DNA from: Rhynochetos jubatus
Taxonomy: Eukaryota > Chordata > Aves > Eurypygiformes > Rhynochetidae
Assembly (NCBI GenBank): GCA_027574665.1
Contig: CM050664.1
Coordinates: 17,076,774 to 17,140,773, forward strand
Length of the DNA: 64,000 nucleotides
Direction of reading: 5' to 3'
Shown in pieces: positions 1-10,800 of the stretch; positions within the stretch are counted from its first letter, which is position 1, and the number at the start of each line of letters is the position of its first letter. Below the pieces are notes generated by a model that was not told the origin of the DNA, did no database searches, and saw only the letters and a program-made list of their open reading frames with translations. The position numbers and the translations under genes are program-made.

Positions 1-97
1 TCCAACCCAAATCGCTGTGATTCCAAAAATAACCCCAAAAGACAACATGCAGAACAATATTCCATGCTGAAGCTCCACTTAAGGCAAGGCTGCTTAC

Positions 98-278
98 CTT
101 GCCTGTGTAGTATCTTGGCCAGCAGCAGTGCCGCAGCAGCCAGCTGAGCTGGGGAATACACACAAAGGCTTGTGCTTAAGAGCGACAGTTCACAAATGAA
201 GCAGTAGAGGTGAAGAGTTCTTCCCTCCAGGGGGACTACGGTTGACAATATTTCTCTGTAGTCAACAATGGTAGGTAT
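98..278 (-). CDS. CCNF: CCNF coding exon 12 (second cyclin fold)
   Basis: It opens after CTCTAG and closes at CAAG|GTAAGC. The translation begins IPTIVDYREIL and ends AAAALLLAKILHRQ, matching the human segment VPTVVDYKEVL...AAAALLLARL. It has 181 bp, so it leaves phase 1 into an exon beyond the left edge. Confidence 0.93.
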
Positions 279-3200
279 CTAGAGCAGAAAGGAGAACAGA
301 GTGTGGGAATTTAAGATGAGCACTAGGTATTTAGAACAGTTGCTTCCAGGAGATGCTGTTTTCATTACATTAAGATTTTTTGGTTTATTTTAACTACTAC
401 ACTGACATTGAAACATTCTCCAGTGAAAGAATAAACGGCCACTTAAATCTTCAGCTTTGATCTCTACATAAAGGCAAGAGGGTTTGGTATCTCCATGCTC
501 TGAAATATGCACAGTCTTCACAGCTGATTGAGAGCCCTCACATAAAACCCCAACATCTTAGATAAGGAAAAGTGCTAATTACAACAGCCTGACTTCAACA
601 GCAGCTCAAGGGGTGAAATATCCCATCCACTTTCCAAACTCACCCTTATCTTTCCTTCCAGAGCAGAAATGATCTCACCCATCATTCTAACCAAGTCTTC
701 ATATTTGTACGTGTTGTCTGTTAGCCACACAGCTTCCCGTATTGTCAAGATGTCTTCGCTGATGAAACTGCAGTGTTAAACATTAACAGTTAGTCCTGGA
801 AGAAAGGGAATTTGTGCACCTGCGCACTAATGTTTTTGCAGCAGATAAACACACCCAAGATGGCCAAAGAATTAAACAACTTTATAAGGTACTTTCCCAG
901 GCACAGACCAGGAAACAAAGAAGAGCAGCTCTTTGTTTATTTCATCTTTAAGCTGAAAACCCTACTAGAACATTCCTAATTACTCATTTAGGAAAACCCT
1001 CCTAGGTTAAGATGCAAGATATTAAGGAAACTGTCACAGAAGAACAACAGTGTGGTTCACCTGAGCATAACAGACTAAACTAACACTGCAGTTGTTCCTG
1101 CAGGGTTCCTGATGTTAATATGGCATGAAATCTTCAGCTGCTGCTGGAATGCATTTAGACCAACCTACCACTTTGGAGTTTTCATAATTAAAAACATTCA
1201 AGGAATTACATTTTGCATCTCATTTGCAGAGATTGTGTTTATATGTGAACTCAGTTCAAACAACAGTCAATGCCTAGGGAAGCCAAAGATTCTTTCTGAT
1301 ATTATTATCAGGGGGAGAAGCTTGAGCTGCAGAAATGAAAGATCACAATAACCGCCTCTGTTCACCAGTCAGAACCCTTACCGTGTGCAAATGACCATGC
1401 AGGCTATTCCCAAAAGTTGGAGTTGAGTCCGAGGTACAGGTCTCAGTTTCAAATAACGATCCACACATCCCACTGTCATGTGAAGGCACAGGCTGGAAAA
1501 GTCTTTCATGGTAGCCACTTCCACCAGCCAATCAATCAGGATGTACCTAGACAGGAAGAGACATAGTCCACGCAATGAGAAGCTGTTCAGACCCATGCCG
1601 AACACCCTCCCCACACCTAACTACCGAGGCCCTTCTCCACTCCAAAGTTCCAAGCTAAGAAATTTCACCAAAAGATTTTTCAGAAAAGTGACATATTGCG
1701 CTGAGATAAGGATTTGCAACCAGAGGCCTGTTATTCTCTGAAGGGTCAACAGTTGCTCGCCTTTCTGATCCCGTTTCAGAGACAACTACTTGACAATAGG
1801 CAGTTGCACAAGGAAAGGGTAGGGCACATCAATTAGAGGCTAAAGGCTACATGTAACTGTAGCTCCAACAAGTCAAACAGTGCCTCCAGTTCTTCGAGGG
1901 CATGTTGGTCTTGAAATGAGGGGTGTGAGGGTGTTTTTCTGGACTGTAACTTCTTGCATTTGTCAATTCTTCATCAGGGCTTGAAATAAGGGCTCTGTTA
2001 CTTTCTCTGCAAAATGTCGTGTGTTTCTCTGATTGTACATTAACTCAGAATAATAAAGAAAAAATCCATCTCCCAACAGACCTCATTCTAGATTTGTTTC
2101 CCTCTACAGATACAGAGGGAAATGGGCAATTGTTTTCCACTGTGTGGCCTGACTCCTGGATGTGAGTTTTTTACCTCATTGTTTCATTCATTCCTTTTTG
2201 CACAGTGAAGATACTTTGCTTGCTGATAGGAAAGGAAGCTTGAAAGACTTGAGACATCATTTCAATGCAAGATTTTGCATCTGATCCTAGGTGGTTTTCG
2301 TTTCTAGAAGCTTTGGCTAAAGCTATCTGTAGAGGAGAAAAGATGAAAGAAAGTTTTTTTTTTTACCAAACGCAAACTAATGCAGAACAGGATGAAATTT
2401 TCCTGCTGAAAACAGAGTGAACATGACAAGCTACTTCAATCAGGAGAAATGTTGAACACACACACACCCTCCCACTCTCTCTCTCTGGGGGCAGGCTTTT
2501 AAGTCTATCAAAAGATGCATCTTTATTCAGATTGTAGCTCAGACATGGAATATTTCCCAAAAGAGGGGGACCTGCAGAATAAATACACACATGTAGGTAT
2601 AGATACTGTTCAGCAATTTTGACCCTGCTTCTAAAGGGAGGAGTTTAACCCTACAATAGCAGCACAGAAAAGGCCCAATAAAGACTGTGTTCCTGGGAAA
2701 AGTCAGTCTTACCTGTGCTTCCCAGCAGCCTTTTGCCGCATAGTCTCGTAGCTTCCTGAAACTCTGGAGGTATCTGCCAGGATCTGACATCTACAGAGAG
2801 GAATATAACCAGATTTCAAACCCCATTACCATTACACAAACAGAACTGTAGTAGTAATATACAGAGAAAACACACTGCCTATGGGTATATCTGTTATGTC
2901 AGCAACCAGCCTGTTTCTCATCATGAGGACAACACTGTTTTTAAGAAACTTTCCTCAAGTTCTTGCCCAAGGTCTCATAGGAAATGAGACAGGTCCCTTG
3001 GGATTCCAACATGAGAGCTTTGGCAGATTTATTAATGACACTGCAGGCAGTCTCCCCACTCCCGTTCCCCAGCAAGCCACATGATGGCTAGCCAGCGGTG
3101 CCTATGCCTTTAGCAGAGTTAGCATAAAGGAATTCCTGCTTGCACCTCGGCTACAACTGCTCATAGACTCACTTTAAACACCAAGGCAGACACCAAAGCT

Positions 3201-6200
3201 CATTTGAGAGATTTCTGAGCACCCTCTTCAACAGAGTAAGCTTGGAGGAACAGCAATTTATTTCTGCCTATGTTCATTGCACATAACAGAGGTCCAGAAG
3301 TTTCAGTGAAAAATGTTTTAAGACAAAAAAAATTCTACTTACAGCAGCCTCTCTATTACTTTCCCAAAGGAGGTAGGAGCTGTTTAAACAACCCTGCTTT
3401 GAAGATTCTTCAAACATTTCAAGGGATTCTTTTCTTTTCTCTTCTTCCTAAGAACGAAAGGCATGATGGTATTTTTGCTGTCCAGCCAACTGGATGCCAG
3501 ATCTCAACACTTCAGAAGCTAGAGAACAGCTCTGTACTACAAGCTACAGAGCAGGATCAACCAGTTGTGAGTCCTTTTCAGACTATGAGGGGTGCTCCTG
3601 CATCCCTCAGTGCTGCCATTTGAAGATCCAGGCTCAGGAAGCAGCTAGTGGGTTTCCTCAGCTAGACAAAAGCTTTTTGGCTTGCTTGCCACTAAAGGCT
3701 TTTTTTATTATACATTATGACTGGAAGGTTTCCTTTGAGACCTGCAAGCCCACGATCAAGCCAAAGTTAATTTCACTGTTCGTAAAATTCAGTAAGCTTA
3801 TAATGTTCCTTTAAACAACCAAACTCCTGAGAACAGATGTTTCTAGGCTACCTGAGGAATAGAAGAGCATTTGGCTGATTTTTTTTTTTTTAAATTAAGG
3901 TAAACAGCACTAGCATCACCAAGAAAAGTACCCAAAACACATCAAATCATAAACACTGCTCACCTCAAAGAGACTCAAGACCTTAGCCAAGCAGTGGAGA
4001 ATAGATCCTTTTTGAGCCTGAAGAAAGCATTAAGAGAAAGCATTGTTAAACAAAGAGCAATAGCAATTTTTGGTATTAACTCCAGACTACAGTTTTGTTT
4101 GCCTTTCAGTCATCCCTCCCCTTTGCTCTTCTCTATGTTTTGTTATCTTTGAGACAGCACTGAATCTCTCAGAAGAGACAGTGCAGGCCTCCAGCACTCA
4201 TGATCTACACCTAGTGGAGTTTGGCAAGAAATTCATTAAAATGATTGATTCACAGTCATTCAAGTAACAAGAGCATAGGAGCACCCTGGGGAAACAAAAA
4301 TATTTTTCCCAAGATAACTAGAAGCAGTCACTATCCTATGTTAAAGTCAAGGGCAGAAAGAAACCTTACTTTGTTCAACTGACACTCTGCTTTGAGACTC
4401 TCATAGACTACAGCCTTACAGCAGCTTCCACTCAAGGACCAGGGAGGACGGATAAAAAGCCAGATAAAAGGGTCTGCGCACACATTCAAACGCTCTGCCA
4501 GACTGAAGAAATAAGATGCCTTTAATCCATTCACTTCTGCACGGCCCTCATCAGAGATGGACACTGGACAAAAAAAAGCCAGAAATCATTCAGAGTTTAT
4601 TCACAACGTGTGCTTGGCAGTTAGTCAGGCCAAGACAGACAATAGGATATAATCAGGATGAAATTTAAACAGCATCTTCCCTTTAGAGCCTTAAAAATCA
4701 CAGAGATAGCAAAAGGAAAATCTCAGTACAATCAGTCTTTATGAACACATAACCCTAAGTCTGGGGGGTGTGGGAAGGGCATTCTGCAAATAGCAAAACT
4801 CAAAGCAATGTTAAACCCTGTCAGTGTACAAACACTGGTATGCAAGTCACCTGCCAGGCCAGTACCCTCTGCAAGGAGGCTCCTCCTGTCACTTGTCAGC
4901 CCCTTTCATTACACTTATCACACTAGGTAAGGAGTTTGACCACAAGTTTACAAGGGATAAACATGAATTCATCAGCTATGCATTGAATCCTGTTACAAGA
5001 GCTGTGCACTGTACTATCTTTTAAAACTTAGCAGTTTAGCAGCTAGTACTTAAGCTGCACTGAAACGTAAACCTGAAAAGCTGCCTCAACAAATGAGACC
5101 CACTGAAGACAGCAAACTGGCTCTGCACATCTCTGCTCTAGAACTTGTGTACGAAAGCATCAGTGTTCGAGATACAGGAGAAACAGCTTTGAAAGCAGCC
5201 AGTAGAGTGCCAACTTTATGATGAGACAATTAGTCTGGTCTGCATCTCTAAATAAGCCTTTGTCATGCCATCTTCCCCAAAGACCCAAGTACAAGCTTCC
5301 ACACTTACGGCCTTCGTTGTACAGATACGCTATCCCCAGCTTCACAGCAGCTTCAAAGTTACCGCTTTCAGCAGCTCTAGATGGGAAACAGAGAAGACAC
5401 TCGAGGTTGAAATCAGTAGGTGCTTCTGGACCCACATCCTCAAAGACGTTCCTTCAGTGGTGGCCAGGCTGTGAATTTGGTGATCACCAACCACAAGCAC
5501 ATATGGTTTCACTACACAAGGTAAATGTAAGCTATGCTGAGGCTTGCCTTGCTGCAGCCCTTTTGTGTGCCAATGTCCAGGATAATTTGACAATTCATAG
5601 GAAACTGTTTCCCATTCCCATGCAACATCCCCAGTGCCAGAATGCAGTAACATGCTTTGGTATGTGTACCCTCAAGGACATGCATCAGGCCCTTCTGCTC
5701 CTGACTCCCAAACTGATATGCACAGTAGTCTTCTGCAGAAAGAATGGAACACCACTGGTTTGCACAAGAAGTGACCAAGCCAAGTCAGGCTTAGAAATAC
5801 AGTTATGCTCTTGAACCTCTGTTTTCACTTGCACATTCCTATGGAAGCACCAGTAACAGATTTTAGTTAACGTGTTGGATTATGGAATATTAATGCCCTA
5901 AAGAGAAGTAACCTTGGTATATGCAGTGGGCCCTGCTCAGTTAGGGAGACAGCAGTTATAAACTGCAGCTCAAACATGAAATGAACAACTCATCACCCTA
6001 AACAAAGGCCTCTACAAAAAGGCAAAGTCAGATATCCCCCACTTACAGTGAGGGCCGATCAGAATTGTATATCTACCTTCAAACATCATCTTTTACAGCA
6101 TCAGACAAATTTAGTCCTTAAAACTTACTTTACAAATATCTTCAGATTGTTTGGAGAAGGCCATATTTCTTGGAAACTTGCACACGCCCAAACACTAGAA

Positions 6201-9200
6201 TGATTATCCACAAGGTATTTAAGATGTGAATGCACCTGCAAGGGGAGAATGCAAAGGACTATTTTTCTGTTTGTCCCTTTATTTTAGTAATGATTATTTT
6301 ACAATCTGATTTTAGATAGGTAACTAATTAATCACAAGTTAATCATAAATCATCACCTGCCTAATCACCATTAAGGCAAGAGATGCCAAACCAAACAAAT
6401 TTGTTCAGTCATGGTGATCTGGCAAGACAATTCCCACAGAAAATCTACACATTGCACTCAAATACTGCTGCTAATCTTCTTAAGCTTGAGTACTGCAAAA
6501 TGAAACTGCTACTGAGATAGCAAAAATCTAATTACTACAAGTATCTTTGCTTTTCCTCAGGTTTACTCTGACACGAGAAGCCAGCCTTTTCCATGTGCTC
6601 CAAAAGGCTGAGACAAGCCATGGTGCATGACAGAGGGAAGCAGCAGCAGACTCACAGCTCTGACTGAGAGGATGTCCTCAACAGGAAGGCCTTTCAGAAC
6701 GTGAAACAGAACATCCTCAGGCAGACTTAACAACGTCAGCACTCGAGGTCGTTTTCTTATCCTTCTCTTTGAAGGGAAAGAAAAACACCTGGAACACCTA
6801 CAATGAATCACTGGAAAACAAAAACACAGGACAGCTCAGTTAGTGACGGAACAGTACAAGGAAAAAAGGTACTGCAGAGTATACACATACATAAACACAG
6901 TTTACTCGAGTACCTGTTCACTGCAGCATTTCTTCAAACATACTAATCACAGAGAAATTCAGCATGTGTCACACAATGCCATAAGACTAAGCCACAAAGT
7001 AGTAAGTGACCCGTTCAATTTAGTCAATTAAGCTAAGAGGCTCAGAAGGGATGGCTCATGCCCAAGTCCTCTTCATGAAGGAGAATCCTTCCATGCTCCA
7101 ACTCCATCATTTGACTGTGTTCAGTTAAACTGTCACTACCACAACTCCATTTACCTCCCTCACGCCCCAACTTTTCCATCTCAACTGATGGCAGACCTTG
7201 GAATCTGACCAGAGATTAGGAAGTTAAGACCCACCAAATCAGCTCAAGACAACAGCCCATCTTTCCAAGCAGCCAGTTGCTGCCATGCATGCTCACGGAA
7301 AAACCCCAAGGACAAGGAAGCCCGTGTTTGAAGTTTCAGCACCTTGCAGTATTCATAGACAAAAGCATCGCCTACATCTGGTGTTCCTCATTAGAACAGT
7401 TTACCCTCACTGCATTCGCCAGAAAGCAACATGATCTAACAGATAAAGCACACCCAAGATCACACCAGTACTGCTTGCTGCTAGAGACTCATACTGCAAG
7501 GCAGAAAGCCCAATCCCTTTTCCATCTCCTGGTGACAGCGGGGGGGTCGGGCTGTCACCAAGAGCCCAGCCCTCACCTGTGCTTGGGACCTCCAACACCC
7601 ACAGCAGTCTGACTAAAAAAAAGGGCAGAAATTCCCAGCACCTTGCCCTGTTGTGAGGAAAAAAGTCACACATTCCCCAGCCCCAGGCAGCAAGTGGCAG
7701 CGAAGGATCGCTCTCGCAGAGCTCTTGACGCTTGGGTAGGAGGACCCAACTCAATCCCAGTTCGTCCTGTGCCTTCCAGAGCCCTGCCATGCAGCAGTGG
7801 AGATGCCAACACTGCTCATTTCCATGCCAGCCTCTTCCAGCTCTCAGGAGCAGCCCATACAAGCCACAGAGGTCCGTTTCTGAGCGAGGAAAACACCAAA
7901 TGTTTTCTTCGCAGACATGAGGGCTCAAGAAAAATTCTGAAGCAAAGGCTTGAGTCCCACAAATTAAAGGACCACGTAGGGACCTTTGTCTTTATCCCTG
8001 GTGTATTTGTCAAATCTGGTTTAAGTCTTATGCAAAGAGATAAACTTGGAAAATTTACTAACTTTTTAAGAAAAAGGTTTAATAAAAGACAACTCCACTA
8101 GAGAGGCCAATATGGTGCAACATGCCGTGCCAGCATCGCTTGCCCTATTTCCACTAGTTTGTTATTAGTTGGAATAATTTTTGACGCAAATGAAACCAGC
8201 AGAGTAACAGCAGCAGTATAATCCACATACCAAACCACCCTGTATTATCTGTGAAGGAAACCAAGCTACGCAGGGCTACACAGTCTCACTAGTTCTAGGG
8301 TGAAAGGCATAATCTGAGAGATTGATGCAACTCTGAACCTCTTTTTTTACAATGAAAGTAGAAGGTGGCTGAAAAGTCAGGGAAAAGATAGCAAATTTTA
8401 AACGAGGCAAATATTCTTCTCCATTAATACCTTTTCGACTCTGCTTTAGGTGTTTCACATGTCCTGGTGATAACCTACACAAAGGCTCATGACCTCATAC
8501 TAACCTCCAGTCCTTCACACAGAACTTCAGTGAGAGACCAGAGAAGCGATACATTGCATTTCTCTTTGAGGGGATAAGAGCAACAGCTCTTATCAGCTGC
8601 AGTGAATGAGAAAAAAGGGTACAGACTGGCCATTACACCCTCACCTCTCTGAGCGTATCAGCCCACGGAACTGGGAAGTGTCCAGGCGTACAGACCGTGC
8701 AATGCAAAGGTCACAGACAATTTGTTCAAAGCAAAGCTGCTGCAGACTCAATTACCTAATCCAGGTTTTTCAGTTTGCAAAGAGAAGGTTATCTGGGTTT
8801 TAGAAGGATCCTGAAGAGGAGCGTGCAGATTCCTAAGGGGTCCACAAGCCATGGCTACCACCGTGCTAATACACATTTCTCTGTTCGTATATGCCATTAA
8901 CGTCCTTGGCACTTCGGATTTAACTAAATTAACAAACAGCCGGATAAAAAAATATCATCCAGTGCCTCAGCAGTAGCATGTAGCTTACCTGTCTTAGATT
9001 AGAAACCCATTCCCATGAAAATAGAAGCTTTTTGACATGCACAGGGCAGAATGCTGCTATGCTGCTCACCCTATTTGCCTCCCTGGAAAAAGCTTCAGCA
9101 GTATTATTGTCACGAGAAAGAAATGGACTGGTATGCCAACTACACCTGTATGAACACTGGCGTGATGAGGGAGCATGGGGTACTTGGGTAGGTCAGGGGA

Positions 9201-10044
9201 GAGGAAAATTCAATTTCAAAAGACAGGAAGTAGCACGGGGAAATCTTCAATTTGTTGCTTCATGAAATCAGAGTGGTTGAGGCTGGAAGAGGCCTCTGGA
9301 GATCATCCAGCCTTGCCCAAGAAGGGTCGGGTACAGCAGGCTGCGCAGGACCACGTCCAGTTGGGTTTAGACTTCTCCAAGCGTGGACATTCCAGAGCAA
9401 CCCTGGGCAGCCCGTGTCACCTTCGGGGCAAGACCCGCTTTTCCTTACGTTTGAATGGGGCTTCCCGCACATAACCTGGTCCCCAACAAACTCAAAGCCG
9501 CCCTGTGCGTTATTCCGCACACAACCTGCATTTCCAAACCCCTGGCTCCGACCTAGGTGCCCAGACGCGCCCGCCAGCGACAGCCCCGGCTCCTCCGCCA
9601 GCGAGGGGCGCCGCGGCCCGGGGCACGACACCGGTGTGGCGGCCGAGGAGGCCCCAGGAAGCCCGCAGCCCTGACAGACCACCCCGGCCCCCCACAGGCG
9701 GAGCCCCCGCGCCCCCCGCCCGGGCCGCGGCCCGCACCGCCCCCAGCCGCGGTTTGAATTTCGGCGCGCGGCCGCCGGGGCCCCGCCGAGGAGCCGCTAC
9801 CGAGCCCCCGCCGCCGGGTGCTGTCCCCGGCGGCCCCTCAGGCACCGGCGGGAACGGCGGCAGGGCCCGGGCCGGACCCGCACCACTAGTGCACAACCCT
9901 CCCCGCCCCCCCTCGCCCTCAGAGCCCCCTCAGGAAGAGCCCGGCGCGGAGAGACCACCGCGAATCCTCTCAGAGCTGAGCGGGAGGGACGAAGCAGCAC
10001 CCCCGGAGCCCGCGGCCAGGTCTGCACTCACCACCCGCCTTCAT
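98..10044 (-). CDS. CCNF: Cyclin F (F-box only protein 1), 5' two thirds of the gene, 12 coding exons
   Basis: CCNF is the founding F-box protein and the substrate receptor of an SCF ubiquitin ligase that degrades CP110, RRM2 and other cell-cycle proteins. Exons (minus strand, 5' to 3'): 10032-10044, 6656-6810, 6129-6235, 5309-5376, 4370-4563, 3964-4017, 3343-3447, 2713-2790, 2175-2326, 1382-1546, 644-767 and 98-278. All have AG/GT borders and the phases join without a break, giving about 465 codons that align co-linearly with human CCNF as I remember it (786 aa). Visible parts: a basic nuclear-localisation stretch KRRIRKRPR (residues 19-27), the F-box (about 29-76, SLPEDVLFHVL), a helical-repeat region with YLYNEG and KLRDYAAKGCWEAQ, and a cyclin box starting near the hydrophobic patch MRYIL (about 308-312). 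The rest of the cyclin region and the C-terminal PEST region lie beyond position 1. Introns, including 3.2-kb intron 1 (6656-10032 interval), hold no other gene I can support. Confidence 0.97.
644..767 (-). CDS. CCNF: CCNF coding exon 11 (cyclin box)
   Basis: The acceptor is CTGCAG and the donor is AGG|GTGAGT. The peptide FISEDILTIREAVWLTDNTY and the following KYEDLVRMMGEI are nearly identical to human cyclin F. It is 124 bp and in phase with both neighbours. Confidence 0.95.
1382..1546 (-). CDS. CCNF: CCNF coding exon 10 (cyclin box core)
   Basis: The acceptor is TGTCTAG and the donor is CACG|GTAAGG. It encodes YILIDWLVEVATMKDFSSLC and then LQLLGIACMVICTR. The hydrophobic patch MRYIL, which binds RxL motifs of substrates, is split by the exon 9/10 junction. 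Confidence 0.96.
2175..2326 (-). CDS. CCNF: CCNF coding exon 9
   Basis: The acceptor is CTCTACAG and the donor is ATGAG|GTAAAA. It encodes IALAKASRNENHLGSD and ends VQKGMNETM, corresponding to human LSLAKAC...VQKGLNDTM. This is the least conserved of the exons seen here. Length is 152 bp. Confidence 0.92.
2713..2790 (-). CDS. CCNF: CCNF coding exon 8
   Basis: The acceptor is CTGTAG and the donor is CAG|GTAAGA. It encodes 26 residues, MSDPGRYLQSFRKLRDYAAK followed by GCWEAQ, almost identical to human cyclin F. Confidence 0.95.
3343..3447 (-). CDS. CCNF: CCNF coding exon 7
   Basis: The acceptor is CTTAG and the donor is GCTGCT|GTAAGT. It encodes 35 residues starting EEEKRKESLEMFEES and containing GCLNSSYLLWESNR, which match human DEEKQQQAHDLFEEA...GCLTSSYLLWESDR. 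Confidence 0.93.
3964..4017 (-). CDS. CCNF: CCNF coding exon 6 (54 bp)
   Basis: This is a very short exon with acceptor TTCTTCAG and donor GAG|GTGAGC. It encodes AQKGSILHCLAKVLSLFE, matching human THKASILHCLGRVLSLFE. It is phase 0 on both sides. Confidence 0.93.
4370..4563 (-). CDS. CCNF: CCNF coding exon 5
   Basis: The acceptor is TTGTCCAG and the donor is AAA|GTAAGG. It encodes SISDEGRAEVNGLKASYFFS, then LAERLNVCADPFIWLFIRPP, and ends AECQLNK. It is 194 bp and strongly conserved with human cyclin F. Confidence 0.95.
5309..5376 (-). CDS. CCNF: CCNF coding exon 4
   Basis: The acceptor is CATCTAG and the donor is GGCC|GTAAGT. It encodes AAESGNFEAAVKLGIAYLYN plus EG, identical in most positions to human cyclin F. 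It is 68 bp with one base of a split codon at each end. Confidence 0.95.
6129..6235 (-). CDS. CCNF: CCNF coding exon 3 (end of F-box)
   Basis: The acceptor is CTTGCAG and the donor is AAA|GTAAGT. It encodes VHSHLKYLVDNHSSVWACAS, then FQEIWPSPNNLKIF, as in human cyclin F (VHSQLKDLVDNHASVWACAS). Confidence 0.95.
6656..6810 (-). CDS. CCNF: CCNF coding exon 2 (NLS and F-box)
   Basis: The acceptor is TTTTCCAG and the donor is GCT|GTGAGT. It encodes IHCRCSRCFSFPSKRRIRKR, then the F-box core LTLLSLPEDVLFHVLKGLPV and EDILSVRA. The first codon (V) is completed from exon 1. It is 155 bp. Confidence 0.96.
9262..9425 (-). repeat. CR1 LINE fragment (3' end only) in CCNF intron 1
   Basis: On the plus strand this reads as the reverse complement of the CR1 3' tail: a GAGGCTGGAAGAGGCCTCTG block, then GATCATCCAG, the CAGGACCACGTCCAG block and a terminal CTGGGCAGCC block. 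It is severely 5' truncated, as usual for CR1, and visibly diverged. It includes no intact reverse transcriptase. Confidence 0.88.
10032..10044 (-). CDS. CCNF: CCNF exon 1 coding part with start codon
   Basis: ATG at 10042-10044 is in a strong Kozak context (GCCGCG ATG A). It encodes MKAG plus one base before the donor G|GTGAGT, and joins exon 2 to give MKAGVIHCRC, matching human MGSGGVVHCRC in length and sequence. An in-frame ATG at 10231-10233 would add 63 residues, but human cyclin F has no such extension. A 5' UTR intron at about 10117-10237 (donor CTG|GTGAGT, acceptor CCCCCGCAG) is possible and would remove that upstream ATG. Confidence 0.85.
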
Positions 10045-10341
10045 CGCGGCGGCGCCCCGGGAACCAAGCGGACACCACCGGCCGCTGCGCCCAGACCGGC
10101 TCCGAGCGGGTAAGCGCTGCGGGGGTGGGACCGGGCCGGCCGGCAGGGAGGCGGGTCTTCCCGCTACAGAACACGCCTCAGCCCTCACTCGCGCCCCCTC
10201 GGCGCTCAGCGAGGGAAGGCACCTAGCATACACTCACCAGAGCACGGCTCAGAGGCGGCCGGAGCTCCTCCCGAGCGCGACGAGCCCTGAGCAACGCCAC
10301 CAACCGCGCGCAATCTTTTTTTAAACCCAGCAGCATTCCTG

Positions 10342-10346
10342 ATTGG
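10342..10346 (-). promoter_or_regulatory. Proximal CCAAT box (NF-Y type)
   Basis: The plus strand reads GATTGGCC, i.e. CCAAT toward CCNF, embedded in the extended NF-Y consensus (CCAATCAG on the minus strand). Confidence 0.7.
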
Positions 10347-10395
10347 CCGGTAGGCTCAGGAGGGGGGCGGGGCCCTCCACGCCGCGCGGGCCGTG

Positions 10396-10400
10396 ATTGG
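10396..10400 (-). promoter_or_regulatory. Distal CCAAT box (NF-Y type)
   Basis: A second CCAAT in the same orientation, 54 bp from the proximal one. Its plus-strand context is GTGATTGGAC. Confidence 0.65.
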
Positions 10401-10495
10401 ACGCCGAGGATGCGAATTCGAATCGGGGCAGTTGGCGGTTGGAGCGTCTCGCGGATATAACGTCTGCGGCGAGCACGTGCGTGCGTAGCGAAAGG

Positions 10496-10553
10496 CCCCC
10501 CCCTCTACCCCCGCCCCCTACCCCCCGCCCCCTACCTCCCCCCCCCCCCGCGC
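10496..10553. repeat. C-rich low-complexity tract (G-rich on the minus strand)
   Basis: Almost pure C runs are interrupted by CTA and CG, in repeating blocks of the type CCCCCTACC. The minus strand therefore has many G runs of four or more and could form a G-quadruplex about 200 bp upstream of the CCNF start region. Confidence 0.8.
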
Positions 10554-10800
10554 CGGTGTGTGCGGGGCGTTGCTACGGCAGCGGGCGCCGGTTGCGCTGC
10601 GCGCCCATGGCCCTCATGGCCGTGTTCCCGCCGGCCGCGGTACGCGCGAGCCCAGCGCGGGGGTGGCGGCCTGCGGCCAGGGCGCAGCGGTGGCCCGGGG
10701 CTCCCCGTCGGCCGTGCTCCCCGTCGGCCGTGCTCCCCCCCTGCGCGCCAGGCCCAGCCCGCAGCGGCTTTCCTTGCCTTTGCGGTGCCGCACAGCCACC

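Larger units (their letters stand above)
10238..10430 (-). promoter_or_regulatory. CCNF: CCNF core promoter region
   Basis: Reading toward CCNF there are CCAAT boxes (ATTGG on the plus strand) at 10396-10400 and 10342-10346. Between them is a GC box (GGGGCGGGG near 10366), and a TTTAAA element follows at 10320-10325 next to an E2F-like TTGCGCGC (about 10307-10314). Paired CCAAT boxes upstream of a CHR-type element are typical of G2/M genes, and CCNF peaks in G2. The transcription start is inferred to lie near 10.25-10.31 kb; the exact site is not visible. Confidence 0.65.
9540..10800. promoter_or_regulatory. CpG island over the CCNF 5' end
   Basis: GC and CpG density rise sharply from about 9.54 kb and fall after about 10.8 kb. 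The island covers the start codon, the presumed 5' UTR and the core promoter of CCNF. The long open frames on both strands here (for example 9505-10113 plus) are explained by the lack of AT-rich stop codons. A divergent non-coding transcript on the plus strand is possible but I cannot show it. Confidence 0.85.

Noticed and set aside
5218-5814. 198-codon plus-strand frame
   Set aside because: It runs antisense across CCNF exon 4, whose identity is certain, and shows no own signature.
9505-10113. 202-codon plus-strand frame ending near a GTAAGC donor
   Set aside because: It lies inside the CCNF CpG island, is Pro/Ala/Arg-rich and is antisense to CCNF exon 1. The donor-like site is probably coincidental.
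10411-10430. tRNA B-box-like TTCGAATC
   Set aside because: No matching A box, acceptor stem or anticodon arm could be folded around it.
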